Positions 25,751-32,871 of a stretch of DNA of 43,829 nt are shown piece by piece. How positions within the stretch are numbered: the first letter of the stretch is position 1; each line of letters opens with the position of its first letter. The notes beneath the pieces are model-generated. The model worked only from the letters and a program-made list of their open reading frames with translations. It did no database searches and had not been told where the DNA came from. A program made the position numbers and the translations under genes. The stretch is from an uncultured Nocardioidaceae bacterium (GTDB lineage: Bacteria > Actinomycetota > Actinomycetes > Propionibacteriales > Nocardioidaceae): assembly GCA_902805855.1 (NCBI GenBank), contig CADCUJ010000028.1:1-43829 (forward strand), in the 5' to 3' direction.

Positions 25751-25776
25751 GCATGCCGAGGGCCTGCCCAGGGTAT
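25751..25776 (+). promoter_or_regulatory. Weaker candidate stress-sigma promoter for the FAD-Rieske gene
   Basis: GCAT (25751-25754), a 16-bp spacer and GGGTAT (25771-25776) fit the loose GNNT-N14-16-GGGTAT form of the same promoter class. The -35 match is poor; the -10 is exact. Confidence 0.3.
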
Positions 25777-25813
25777 GGAAACTGCACAGCGGGCAAGCCG
25801 AGGAGGAGGACGG

Positions 25814-27358
25814 ATGCCGACGCAAGCGGGCGCGTCGTACTGGATGCAGTCCAGCGTCCGGCCTCCGGCAATGCCTGCGCTGGACAGTGACATCAGCGTC
25901 GACGTCGCGGTCGTCGGGGCAGGTGCCGCCGGGCTCAGCGTCGCCCACGAGCTGACTCACGCGGGTCGGTCCGTCGCGCTGCTCGAGGCCGGCGACGTGG
26001 CTGGCGGTGTCACCGGACACACGACGGCGAAGGTGTCCGCGCTGCACGGCGCGTGCTACCACCAGTTGAGCTCCCAGCTCGGTCCCGAGACGGCGCGGCA
26101 CTACGCGACCGGCCAGGTGCTGGCGATGCGGCATGTCGAGCACACGGTCGAGCGGCTGGGGATCGAGTGCGACCTGGAGGCTCGACCGGGATTCGTCTAC
26201 GGGGAGGACGAGGCCGACGTCGAGGTGCTGCGCAACGAGGCGGCAGCCGCGAGGCGGGCGGGCCTTGCGGCGACCTACACCACAGACACCGGGCTGCCCT
26301 TCCCCACCGTGGGTGCGGTGCGGGTCGAGGACCAGCTGATGTTCCACCCCACCAGGTACTTCCGGGCAGTCGCAGCCGACATCGTCGCCAACGGCGGCGC
26401 GGTCTACGAGCACACTCGGGTCAGCGAGCTGACCCAGCGCGGGCCGTGCGTGCTCACCTGTGAGAACGGCGCCCGGGTGCTGGCTCGAGACGTCGTGGTG
26501 ACCACGCACTACCCGGTCTTCGACCGGTCCCTGTTGTTCGCCCGGTTGACCCCCAAACGGGAGTTCGCCGTGGCCGGGCTCGTCGCCGAGGCCGACGATC
26601 CCCCCGGGATGTACATCAACCTCGGCCAGGACACGCGTTCGGTGCGCAGTGCGCCGTACGACGACGGACGACGCCTGCTGATCGCGACCGGTGCTCCGTT
26701 CACGCCGGGTGACTCCACCGTCCAGGAGCGGATCGACGAGCTGACCGGCTGGCTGTGCTCGAACTTCGCTGTCGAGGAGGTATCGCACAGCTGGGCCGCT
26801 CAGGACAACAGCACCGGTGACCGGCTCCCGTTCATCGGCCCGCTGCACCCGAACGCAAAACACGCCTGGGTGGCCACCGGGTTCGGCGGCTGGGGGATGA
26901 CCAACGGCGTGCTCGCCGGTCTCCTCCTCCGCGACCTGATCGACGGACGCGTTCCCGAGTGGGGGCGGATCTTCGACACCCGACGCACGCACGCCCGGTT
27001 GGAGGCGGCCACCGTCGCCAAGAGCGGCGTCCGCACCATCTCGCACCTGGTCGGCTCCCGGCTGCGCGCGACGCTGGAGTCGGTCCCATCGCCCGAGGCG
27101 CTGGCGCCGGGGACAGCCGGCCTGGTCACCGACGAGGAAGGCAGCTGGGCGACGTACGTCGACGAGGCCGGCCTCTCGCACGCGGTCTCCTCCACCTGCA
27201 CCCACATGGGCTGCATGATCTCCTTCAACGACGTCGAGCGGGAGTGGGAGTGCCCCTGCCACGGGTCCCGGTTCGCCCTCGACGGATCGGTGCTGCAAGG
27301 TCCGGCGACCTCACCGCTGCGCCGGCGCTCGTCCACGACGCGGCCCGCCTATCGGTGA
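25814..27358 (+). CDS. FAD-dependent oxidoreductase (DAO family) with C-terminal Rieske [2Fe-2S] domain
   Basis: 514 residues from ATG 25814, with GGAGGAGG just upstream. The N-terminal FAD site is VDVAVVGAGAAGLSVAHEL and the ATG motif is RLLIATGAPF. The DAO body ends with HAWVATGFGGWGMTNG. The Rieske cluster ligands are Cys462/His464 (CTHMGC) and Cys480/His483 (CPCHGS). The expected flow is oxidation of a substrate amine or acid by FAD, with electrons passed to the Rieske centre; the substrate is unknown. The last 12 residues (RRRSSTTRPAYR) do not look like a Rieske end, and a nearby frame gives a better one, suggesting a frameshift near 27320. Confidence 0.88.
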   Translation: MPTQAGASYWMQSSVRPPAMPALDSDISVDVAVVGAGAAGLSVAHELTHAGRSVALLEAGDVAGGVTGHTTAKVSALHGACYHQLSSQLGPETARHYATGQVLAMRHVEHTVERLGIECDLEARPGFVYGEDEADVEVLRNEAAAARRAGLAATYTTDTGLPFPTVGAVRVEDQLMFHPTRYFRAVAADIVANGGAVYEHTRVSELTQRGPCVLTCENGARVLARDVVVTTHYPVFDRSLLFARLTPKREFAVAGLVAEADDPPGMYINLGQDTRSVRSAPYDDGRRLLIATGAPFTPGDSTVQERIDELTGWLCSNFAVEEVSHSWAAQDNSTGDRLPFIGPLHPNAKHAWVATGFGGWGMTNGVLAGLLLRDLIDGRVPEWGRIFDTRRTHARLEAATVAKSGVRTISHLVGSRLRATLESVPSPEALAPGTAGLVTDEEGSWATYVDEAGLSHAVSSTCTHMGCMISFNDVEREWECPCHGSRFALDGSVLQGPATSPLRRRSSTTRPAYR

Positions 27359-27367
27359 GGTGAGCCG

Positions 27368-27850
27368 GTGTCGATGCAGCGGACGGGGCGACCCGGTGGA
27401 CCGGGCGAGGAGTCCGAGCAAGAGAAGCTGACCCGGAACTTCAACGAGCTTCTTCAAGAGCTCCGGGTGACCCAGACCGGCGTGCAGATCCTCACCGGTT
27501 TCCTGCTCACGGTGCCGTTCTCGGCCCGGTTCCCAATGCTGGACTCGCTGCAGCGCAATGCCTACCTGGCGATCTTGTGCGGTTCCGTGCTGGCCACCGG
27601 GCTGATCGTCGCCCCGGTCGCGTTCCACCGGCTGCTGTTCCGCCAGGGGGAGCGGCGGTGGATCGTCGAGGCCGCCAACACCTCGGCCCGCGCCGGGCTG
27701 CTGATGCTGGCGCTGACAACCGCGGGCGTCGTCTGGCTGGTCTTCGACGTGGTCACTTCGACGGCGACGGCTCACGTCTTCGGCGCCGCCGCCCTGGTCT
27801 TCTTCCTGGTCCTCTGGGCGGTGGTCCCGTGGCTCGGCCGGAGCCGGTGA
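27368..27850 (+). CDS. DUF6328 family membrane protein
   Basis: 160 residues from GTG 27368 (an ATG follows two codons later). A hydrophilic, acidic N-terminus (EESEQEKLTRNFNELLQELRVTQTGVQIL) precedes four hydrophobic helices, including LTGFLLTVPFSARF, LAILCGSVLATGLIVAPVAF and AALVFFLVLWAVVPWL. The ELRV(T/A)QTGVQIL block is typical of the family. Function unknown; located in the cytoplasmic membrane. It follows the FAD-Rieske gene by 9 bp, so probably co-transcribed, and ends 22 bp from the convergent oxidoreductase gene. Confidence 0.85.
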   Translation: MSMQRTGRPGGPGEESEQEKLTRNFNELLQELRVTQTGVQILTGFLLTVPFSARFPMLDSLQRNAYLAILCGSVLATGLIVAPVAFHRLLFRQGERRWIVEAANTSARAGLLMLALTTAGVVWLVFDVVTSTATAHVFGAAALVFFLVLWAVVPWLGRSR

Positions 27851-27872
27851 CCGGTCCGGGGCTCGCGTCCAC

Positions 27873-28478
27873 TCAGTCCGGCGGTGCCTGCATGGGGTAG
27901 GCGCTCAGCGCCTGGGCGACCGTGACCAGGTTCGCCGCCATCGCACGGCCGGTCATCTGGGACCAGTCATGGCCCTGCTCGGTGTCGCTGTAGGTGGGAC
28001 CCGGGCCGGGACCCATGTTCCAGTAGGTCCAAGCTTGCCCGGGCACAGTGAACCCGACGTCGACCAGGCCCTGGACGATGTCGGCGATCACATGGTGTGC
28101 GCCGTCCTCGTTGCCGGTCACCACCACACCGCCCACCTTGTTGTAGGCCACCGGCCTGCTCTGGTCGTCGGTCTCCGACAGCATCGCGTCCAGCCGCTCG
28201 AGCGCCCGCTGCGCGATCGAGGACGGATGGCCGAGCCAGGTCGGGGTGGCGAGGACCAAGATGTCCGAGCCGAGGATCGACTCGTGCACGCGCGGCCACT
28301 CGTCCCCGTCCCCCATATCGGTCTCGACGCCCGGTCGGATATCGAGGTCCACCAGGCGGAACACCTCGGTCTCGACACCGCGGGACTTCATCGCCGCTAC
28401 GACGTGCGCTGCCAGGGACGCGGTGTTGGATTCTTCCGGACTCGGCTTGAGCGTGCAGTTAAGCAGCGTCGCCCGCAT
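27873..28478 (-). CDS. Flavodoxin-fold NAD(P)H-dependent oxidoreductase
   Basis: 201 residues. The N-terminal NCTLKPSPEESNTASL is the FMN phosphate-binding loop of the flavodoxin/FMN-reductase fold, and ILVLATPTWLGHPSSIAQRALER is the second flavin-contact region. GGVVVTGNEDGAHH follows. Members reduce quinones or other acceptors with NAD(P)H. It starts inside the sigma-factor gene (20-bp overlap in another frame), so the two are translationally linked and probably share the same stress response. Confidence 0.88.
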   Translation of the reverse strand: MRATLLNCTLKPSPEESNTASLAAHVVAAMKSRGVETEVFRLVDLDIRPGVETDMGDGDEWPRVHESILGSDILVLATPTWLGHPSSIAQRALERLDAMLSETDDQSRPVAYNKVGGVVVTGNEDGAHHVIADIVQGLVDVGFTVPGQAWTYWNMGPGPGPTYSDTEQGHDWSQMTGRAMAANLVTVAQALSAYPMQAPPD

Positions 28479-29340
28479 GCATCTCCCGTCCCGTGCCGTC
28501 GGAGGTGTCGGTCAGCTCGGTGCGCAGGTCGGTGAGGATCCGGGCCAGCAGCCGGGACACCTGCATCTGGGTGACGCCGATGTCCTTGGCGATCTGCTCC
28601 TGGGTCCAACCGTGGAAGAAGCGCAGCTCGATGATCCGACGGTCGCGTTCCCGTAGCTGCCGAACAGCCGGCGCCAGCAGGATACGAGCCTCGGCCCGGC
28701 CCAGGCCGGAGTCGTCCTGGCCGAGCAGGTCACCGAGCGAGGTGGACCCGTCCTCCCCCACCGGGACGTCTAGCGAGGCCGGCGTGAAGCAGCCGTCCGC
28801 CCCGAGCGCCTCGATCACCGCGTCGACGGGGACGCCGAGATGGTCTGCCACCTCGCTGGGACGCGGGGAGCGGTGCAGCGTCTGCGAGAGCTCGTTGGAC
28901 GCGCGCGAGATCTGGGCTTGCAGCTCCTGCACCCGTCGGGGCGGGCGCACTGTCCAGCCGAAGTCACGGAAGTACCGCTTGACCTCGCCGGTCACCGTGG
29001 GCACGGCGTAGCTGAGGAAGTCCCGCTCGAAGCTGGGGTCGAACCCCTGCGCGGCCTTGACCAGGCCGACGTACGCCGCCTGCATCAGGTCTTCCTTGCT
29101 GATGCCGCGGTCTCGGTAGCGGGCGGCGATCGCACGCGCCACGCCCATGTTCAGCACGACCACCTCGTCGCGCAGCCGCTTGCACTCGGTCTCGTCGCTG
29201 GTCTCGGCGACCTTGCGCAGCAGGCGGGCGGTGATCTCGCTCCGGTCGGCTTCGGGGAGCCCCAGTCCGGACTCCGGCGCACCGGTGGCGAACGGCTCGT
29301 CGTCGACGAGGGCAGGTCGAAGTTCAGGTGTAGCAGTCAT
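28459..29340 (-). CDS. RNA polymerase sigma factor, SigB/SigF/SigG type
   Basis: 293 residues. Region 2 holds NMGVARAIAARYRDRGISKEDLMQAAYVGLVKAAQGFDPS and FLSYAVPTVTGEVKRYFRDFGW. Region 3 has RRVQELQAQISRASNELSQ, and region 4 ends with WTQEQIAKDIGVTQMQVSRLLARIL, the HTH that reads the -35. This is the stress/sporulation-type sigma-70 group without region 1. No anti-sigma or anti-anti-sigma gene is next to it, which is unusual for the group. It overlaps the downstream oxidoreductase gene. AT-rich sequence upstream likely carries its promoter. Confidence 0.93.
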   Translation of the reverse strand: MTATPELRPALVDDEPFATGAPESGLGLPEADRSEITARLLRKVAETSDETECKRLRDEVVVLNMGVARAIAARYRDRGISKEDLMQAAYVGLVKAAQGFDPSFERDFLSYAVPTVTGEVKRYFRDFGWTVRPPRRVQELQAQISRASNELSQTLHRSPRPSEVADHLGVPVDAVIEALGADGCFTPASLDVPVGEDGSTSLGDLLGQDDSGLGRAEARILLAPAVRQLRERDRRIIELRFFHGWTQEQIAKDIGVTQMQVSRLLARILTDLRTELTDTSDGTGREMHAGDAA

Positions 29341-29483
29341 CAGCGGCCCCTGCTTCTTCTCGGGAACTCAGGTGGCGCCGGTTTCTTGACCCCAAGCAAT
29401 ACTCAAGCATCCTCGCACATCAAGAACAAGGCATCTTGCCGAGAAAATCTTGTGATGGAGAACGAAGGTCGGTGCGGGCCGGC
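29341..29483 (-). promoter_or_regulatory. Gap with clustered CAAG/CTTG motifs, sigma-factor promoter region
   Basis: This 143-bp gap between the sigma-factor start and the TadG-like stop is AT-rich for the window. Between about 29384 and 29454 CAAG or CTTG occurs seven times, including the palindrome CAAGATGCCTTG. A small GGCA-AGA-TGCC hairpin followed by TTGTTCTT on the minus strand may end the Tad operon. Confidence 0.35.
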
Positions 29484-29924
29484 TCAGTCCCCGACGGCGA
29501 CGTAGGACGCCGCGGTGCCGGTGACCGTGGCGTCCGCTGCCCAGCCTGGCGGGCTGAACGGCATCTCGAGCGGCGCGGTGACCCGCACCACCACCACCTC
29601 TGCGCTGGTCTGGACCGAGAAGCGCAGCCCGGGGTACCTGCCGGCCGCGCCCGACGCGGCGAGGTACTCGGCGGCGTAGGAGTGGGCCACCGCGGGGTCC
29701 AGCTGGGCGCGCTCACCGAGCCCGCCGAGGTAGATCTGCTCGCTCTGCACGCCGTCGGCGGCTGCCAGCGCCGCACCGTCGGCGAGCGAGTCCAGGGCCT
29801 GCCGCCGCAGGTAGGCCGCAGAGGCGTCCACGACCACGACGATCACCAGCAGTCCCACGACCGCGAACCCGATGATCAGCAGACTGGTCTGTCCGTGGTC
29901 CCCGCGCTCCCCTCGCGACCTCAT
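29484..29924 (-). CDS. TadG-like pilus-assembly protein
   Basis: 146 residues. After a short charged N-terminus comes GQTSLLIIGFAVVGLLVIVVVVDASAAYLRRQALDSLADGAALAAADG, the hydrophobic stretch and following Asp/Ala-rich helix of the Tad-like N-terminal domain. The rest is extracytoplasmic. It is the last gene of the Tad operon, overlapping the preceding gene (ATGA). The residue at +5 after the Gly is Leu, not the usual Glu/Asp, so prepilin-type cleavage is doubtful. Confidence 0.82.
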   Translation of the reverse strand: MRSRGERGDHGQTSLLIIGFAVVGLLVIVVVVDASAAYLRRQALDSLADGAALAAADGVQSEQIYLGGLGERAQLDPAVAHSYAAEYLAASGAAGRYPGLRFSVQTSAEVVVVRVTAPLEMPFSPPGWAADATVTGTAASYVAVGD

Positions 29925-30373
29925 GGACGATCCTCGCGGAAGGTGCCGTAGGGCACGCTGTGCGCCGCCTGGACACGGATCGAGGGCGTGTTGCCGCCGA
30001 GCGCGGACGGCATCAGCGGAAGCGACGCGGGGTAGCTCACGTCCACGTCGATCACCGAGCCCGGCGCGAGACAGTTGCCGGGTTGCGGGCGGCAGCTGAC
30101 CGCTACCCGGCTCCGACTGACGTCGATGCCCTGGTCCGCCAGCGCCACCGCCGCCGCGGCCCGGGCACGGGCCATCCCCTCGGTCTCGCTCGGCGCCATC
30201 GCATAGGCGCGTCCAGCGGCACGGGCGGCGGCACTGACGCCGAACGCCGACCGCTGCACCTCGAACACCGACAGAATCAAGTAGATCAGCGGCACCAGCA
30301 GCAGGATCGCCAGCCAGGAGACCTCGATCAGCGCCGTACCTCTCTCACAGCAGCGCCGAACACCCCGTCTCAT
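29921..30373 (-). CDS. TadE-like pseudopilin (second copy)
   Basis: 150 residues. ERGTALIEVSWLAILLLVPLIYLILSVFEVQRSAFG is a class III prepilin-like leader: Gly, then Glu at +5, then a long hydrophobic helix. The C-terminal part has a Cys pair (SCRPQPGNC) that could form a disulfide outside the membrane. TadE proteins are minor pilins that help assemble the Flp pilus. Overlaps both neighbours by 4 bp. Confidence 0.87.
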   Translation of the reverse strand: MRRGVRRCCERGTALIEVSWLAILLLVPLIYLILSVFEVQRSAFGVSAAARAAGRAYAMAPSETEGMARARAAAAVALADQGIDVSRSRVAVSCRPQPGNCLAPGSVIDVDVSYPASLPLMPSALGGNTPSIRVQAAHSVPYGTFREDRP

Positions 30374-30783
30374 GGGGCCGCCTCCTCCACCGCATGACCC
30401 TCAACGCTGAGCCGCACGGCAGGTCCCCACAGCCCGAGCGCGGGCACCTCGGCGTCGACCACTACGCGCACGCCCGGTGCTCCGTGCACCGCCACCGGTC
30501 CCGCGCTGACACCGGAGGCGAACCGTCCGGCGATCGCCTCCGAGATCTGCTGCCGCGTTCGGACTGCCCCGTCGTCCGGCGATCGATCGACTGTGGCGGC
30601 GTACCGAGCACCCTCCGAGGCCGCCGAGATCAGCGTGTTCCGGACATGGAGCACCAGCGCCAGCTGGACGATCCCCAAGAACAGCGGCACCAGGACCACC
30701 ACGACCAGGACGAAGTCGACGACCGCCGACCCTTGCTCTGCGCAGCCGACCGACCGCGACTCGTCCTCAGGTGGAAGGGTCAA
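30370..30783 (-). CDS. TadE-like pseudopilin (first copy)
   Basis: 137 residues if it starts at TTG 30783, which overlaps the preceding stop (TTGA); an ATG at 30846 would add 21 residues that overlap the upstream gene. CAEQGSAVVDFVLVVVVLVPLFLGIVQLALVLHVRNTL is the prepilin-like region: Gly, Asp at +5, hydrophobic helix. The Ser/Gly/Ala-rich remainder is extracytoplasmic. The start is uncertain, the identity is not. Confidence 0.85.
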   Translation of the reverse strand: MTLPPEDESRSVGCAEQGSAVVDFVLVVVVLVPLFLGIVQLALVLHVRNTLISAASEGARYAATVDRSPDDGAVRTRQQISEAIAGRFASGVSAGPVAVHGAPGVRVVVDAEVPALGLWGPAVRLSVEGHAVEEAAP

Positions 30784-30977
30784 CCCCGGACCGAGTTCAG
30801 CGCCTGGGTGAGCATCCGCGACAAGGTGTCCCCGGCTATCGCCCACAGCCCGGCCACCAGCCCGGCCGTCATCACCGTGATCAGCACCCAGCCAGGGACG
30901 TCACCTCGCTCGCTGCCTTCGGCCTCGCGCATCCGTATCGCCAACAGCACCTGGCATCGGACCAACACATCCAGCAT
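30780..30977 (-). CDS. Small pilin-like (Flp-type) membrane protein of the Tad operon
   Basis: 65 residues with ribosome site TAGGAG before the ATG. A charged N-terminal third ends in ERGDVPG, followed by one hydrophobic helix (WVLITVMTAGLVAGLWAIAG) and a short amphipathic tail. Its position between tadC and the tadE genes is where the major Flp pilin normally lies. The prepilin rule is not met: after the Gly the +5 residue is Trp rather than Glu/Asp. It may be an unprocessed relative or a small membrane adaptor. Confidence 0.7.
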   Translation of the reverse strand: MLDVLVRCQVLLAIRMREAEGSERGDVPGWVLITVMTAGLVAGLWAIAGDTLSRMLTQALNSVRG

Positions 30978-31059
30978 GGCTTCTCCTACTCGTTGCGGTT
31001 GTCGTTCTCCGGCTCTTGCTCTCGGGTTCTGGGGGTCCCAGGGGTTCTCGGGTTCGGTC
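30978..31059 (-). other. Gap between tadC and the pilin-like gene
   Basis: An 82-bp gap inside the operon. It contains the repeated string TCTCGGGTTC (twice) flanking a GGGGGTCCCAGGGG stretch. The repeat could fold weakly. The last part supplies the ribosome site for the pilin-like gene. Confidence 0.4.
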
Positions 31060-31995
31060 TCACGGGACGACCAGGCTCAGCCCCACCACTCCGGGCCAGA
31101 AGGCGAACAAGACGGTGACCGGCAGCACCAGGAAGACAACCGGCACCATCATCAGCACCTCCCTGCGCGCGCCGGACTCGATCAGCGCGCGACGCCCTGC
31201 CTCGCGTACGTCGGCTGCCTGGGCGTGGAGTACGTCGGAGAGCGGGGTGCCGCGCTCGACGGCGACCGCCATGCCCTCGGCGAACCGCGCGACCACGGGC
31301 AGACCGGACCGGTTGGCCATCTCGTCGAGAGCCCGGGACACCGCAGTGCCGGTGCGGATGTCGGCGAGCACCCGAGACAGCTCGGCTGCCATCTCGCCGT
31401 TCGACCGGAGGACCACCCGGTCCAGGGCGGAGACCGGTCCCTCTCCGGCGGCGACGGACAGCGCGAGCAGCTCGGCCACGGTGGGGAACTCGGCCAGCAT
31501 CGCGCGCTCCCGGTTCGTCACCTGAGCGGTCAGCCGGTTCTCCCGGAGCAAGACGCCGAGCACGAACGCGACGCCGCACAGGATCAGCAGTGGGATCGTG
31601 CGGCCCGGCGCCCCCAGGGCCGCGAGCAGAGCGAGGACTGCAGCGCCCGAGAACGCGAGCAGTCCCCAGGTCACCTGCTGGATGCGGAACTCGTGGACGC
31701 TCATCGAGAGGTTGGCTCGCTCCAGGCGGCGACGTACCGACGCAGCTCCACCGAGCACCCGCTCCAGGGTCTGCGCAGCAGAGCGCAGCATCGGTCCGAA
31801 GACCGCGACGACGGCCGAGGCGGGCGGGCGCGGCTGAAGCTCGGCGTTGGCCGACATCTGCGGAAGGTCGCGCACGTAGGGCAGCACCCGTGTCGCCAGC
31901 AGGGGCCGGCGGAGGGCCTTCACCCGTGCGGCGATGGTCAGCGCGGCCACGGCGAGCACCCCGCCGAGCAGACCACCCCACATCGTGAGCGTCAT
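31060..31995 (-). CDS. tadC: Tad pilus inner-membrane platform protein TadC (GspF family)
   Basis: 311 residues from ATG 31995, overlapping the tadB stop (ATGA). An N-terminal helix (WGGLLGGVLAVAALTIAA) precedes a hydrophobic middle (LLILCGVAFVLGVLL). The T2SSF domain (FPTVAELLALSVAAGEGPVSAL) follows, and the C-terminal helix is VLMMVPVVFLVLPVTVLFAF. The ERGTPLSDVLHAQAADVREAGRRAL segment is typical. With TadB it forms the platform on which the CpaF ATPase acts. Confidence 0.92.
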   Translation of the reverse strand: MTLTMWGGLLGGVLAVAALTIAARVKALRRPLLATRVLPYVRDLPQMSANAELQPRPPASAVVAVFGPMLRSAAQTLERVLGGAASVRRRLERANLSMSVHEFRIQQVTWGLLAFSGAAVLALLAALGAPGRTIPLLILCGVAFVLGVLLRENRLTAQVTNRERAMLAEFPTVAELLALSVAAGEGPVSALDRVVLRSNGEMAAELSRVLADIRTGTAVSRALDEMANRSGLPVVARFAEGMAVAVERGTPLSDVLHAQAADVREAGRRALIESGARREVLMMVPVVFLVLPVTVLFAFWPGVVGLSLVVP

Positions 31996-32861
31996 GACAG
32001 GACCCGCCGCTCCTGGGGAAGCCGACCGATGCGGACCATCAGCCGGTAGGCGACCAAGCAGGCGACAGCACCGACGACGAGCACGATGACTCCCGCCGGC
32101 GAGGAGTAGCGGGCGATCACCTGGCGCTGGAAGCACAGCATGAGCAGCACCAGCCACGGAGCCGCCACAGCAAGCCGGGCGCCGTTGACCGTCCACGACT
32201 GCCGTGACTCGAGCTCGGAGCGGGTCCGCGCGTCCTCCCGCAGGTATCCGGACAGACTGCGCAGCAGCCGACCCAGCTCACCTCCGCCCACCTCCCGCGC
32301 GATCCGCAGACCCTCGACCACCCGGTCACCCACCGGGTCGGAGAGCCGCTCCTTGAGCCGGTCCAGGCTCTCGGTGAAGCGCCCGGTGACCTGGTAGTCG
32401 AGGGCGAACACCAGGAACGGGTCGCGCAGCGGCTCCGGGCCGCGCTGGCCGAGCTGGATCAGCGCCTCGGGCAAAGACAGGCCGGCGCGGACGGCCGAAG
32501 CCAGGTTGTCCACCGCCTCCGGCCACACCTCGGCCAACTCGCGTTGGCGTCGTCGCGCTCGGCCGACCAGCACGGCGACCGGGAGGTAGCCCGCCATCAC
32601 CGCGAAGGCGACGGCGACCGGCTCGGTCCGCGAGAGCACCTGCACCCCGACTCCGGCGACGGCCGCGGAGGCGAAGCAGATGATGAGCACGCCCCGAGGC
32701 GACGTCCCGGCGAGCCCGGCGCGCGCCAGGAGCCCGGTGAGTGACCCGCGCAGCCGTCCCGCCGGTCGTGGCAGGGCGGGTGATCGCCTCGGCACCGCGA
32801 ACGACGCATAGATCAGGAGCAGGCCGACACCGACTCCGAGCCCGAGAACCGTGCCCATCAT
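31992..32861 (-). CDS. tadB: Tad pilus inner-membrane platform protein TadB (GspF family)
   Basis: 289 residues. Hydrophobic segments occur at the N-terminus (VLGLGVGVGLLLIYASFAV), in the middle and at the C-terminus (WLVLLMLCF, VIVLVVGAVACLVAYRLMV). The T2SSF core contains WPEAVDNLASAVRAGLSLPEALIQLGQRGPEPLR. It partners TadC. It starts 10 bp after the cpaF stop, and tadC follows with a 4-bp overlap. Confidence 0.92.
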   Translation of the reverse strand: MMGTVLGLGVGVGLLLIYASFAVPRRSPALPRPAGRLRGSLTGLLARAGLAGTSPRGVLIICFASAAVAGVGVQVLSRTEPVAVAFAVMAGYLPVAVLVGRARRRQRELAEVWPEAVDNLASAVRAGLSLPEALIQLGQRGPEPLRDPFLVFALDYQVTGRFTESLDRLKERLSDPVGDRVVEGLRIAREVGGGELGRLLRSLSGYLREDARTRSELESRQSWTVNGARLAVAAPWLVLLMLCFQRQVIARYSSPAGVIVLVVGAVACLVAYRLMVRIGRLPQERRVLS

Positions 32862-32871
32862 GCGGCCGGCC

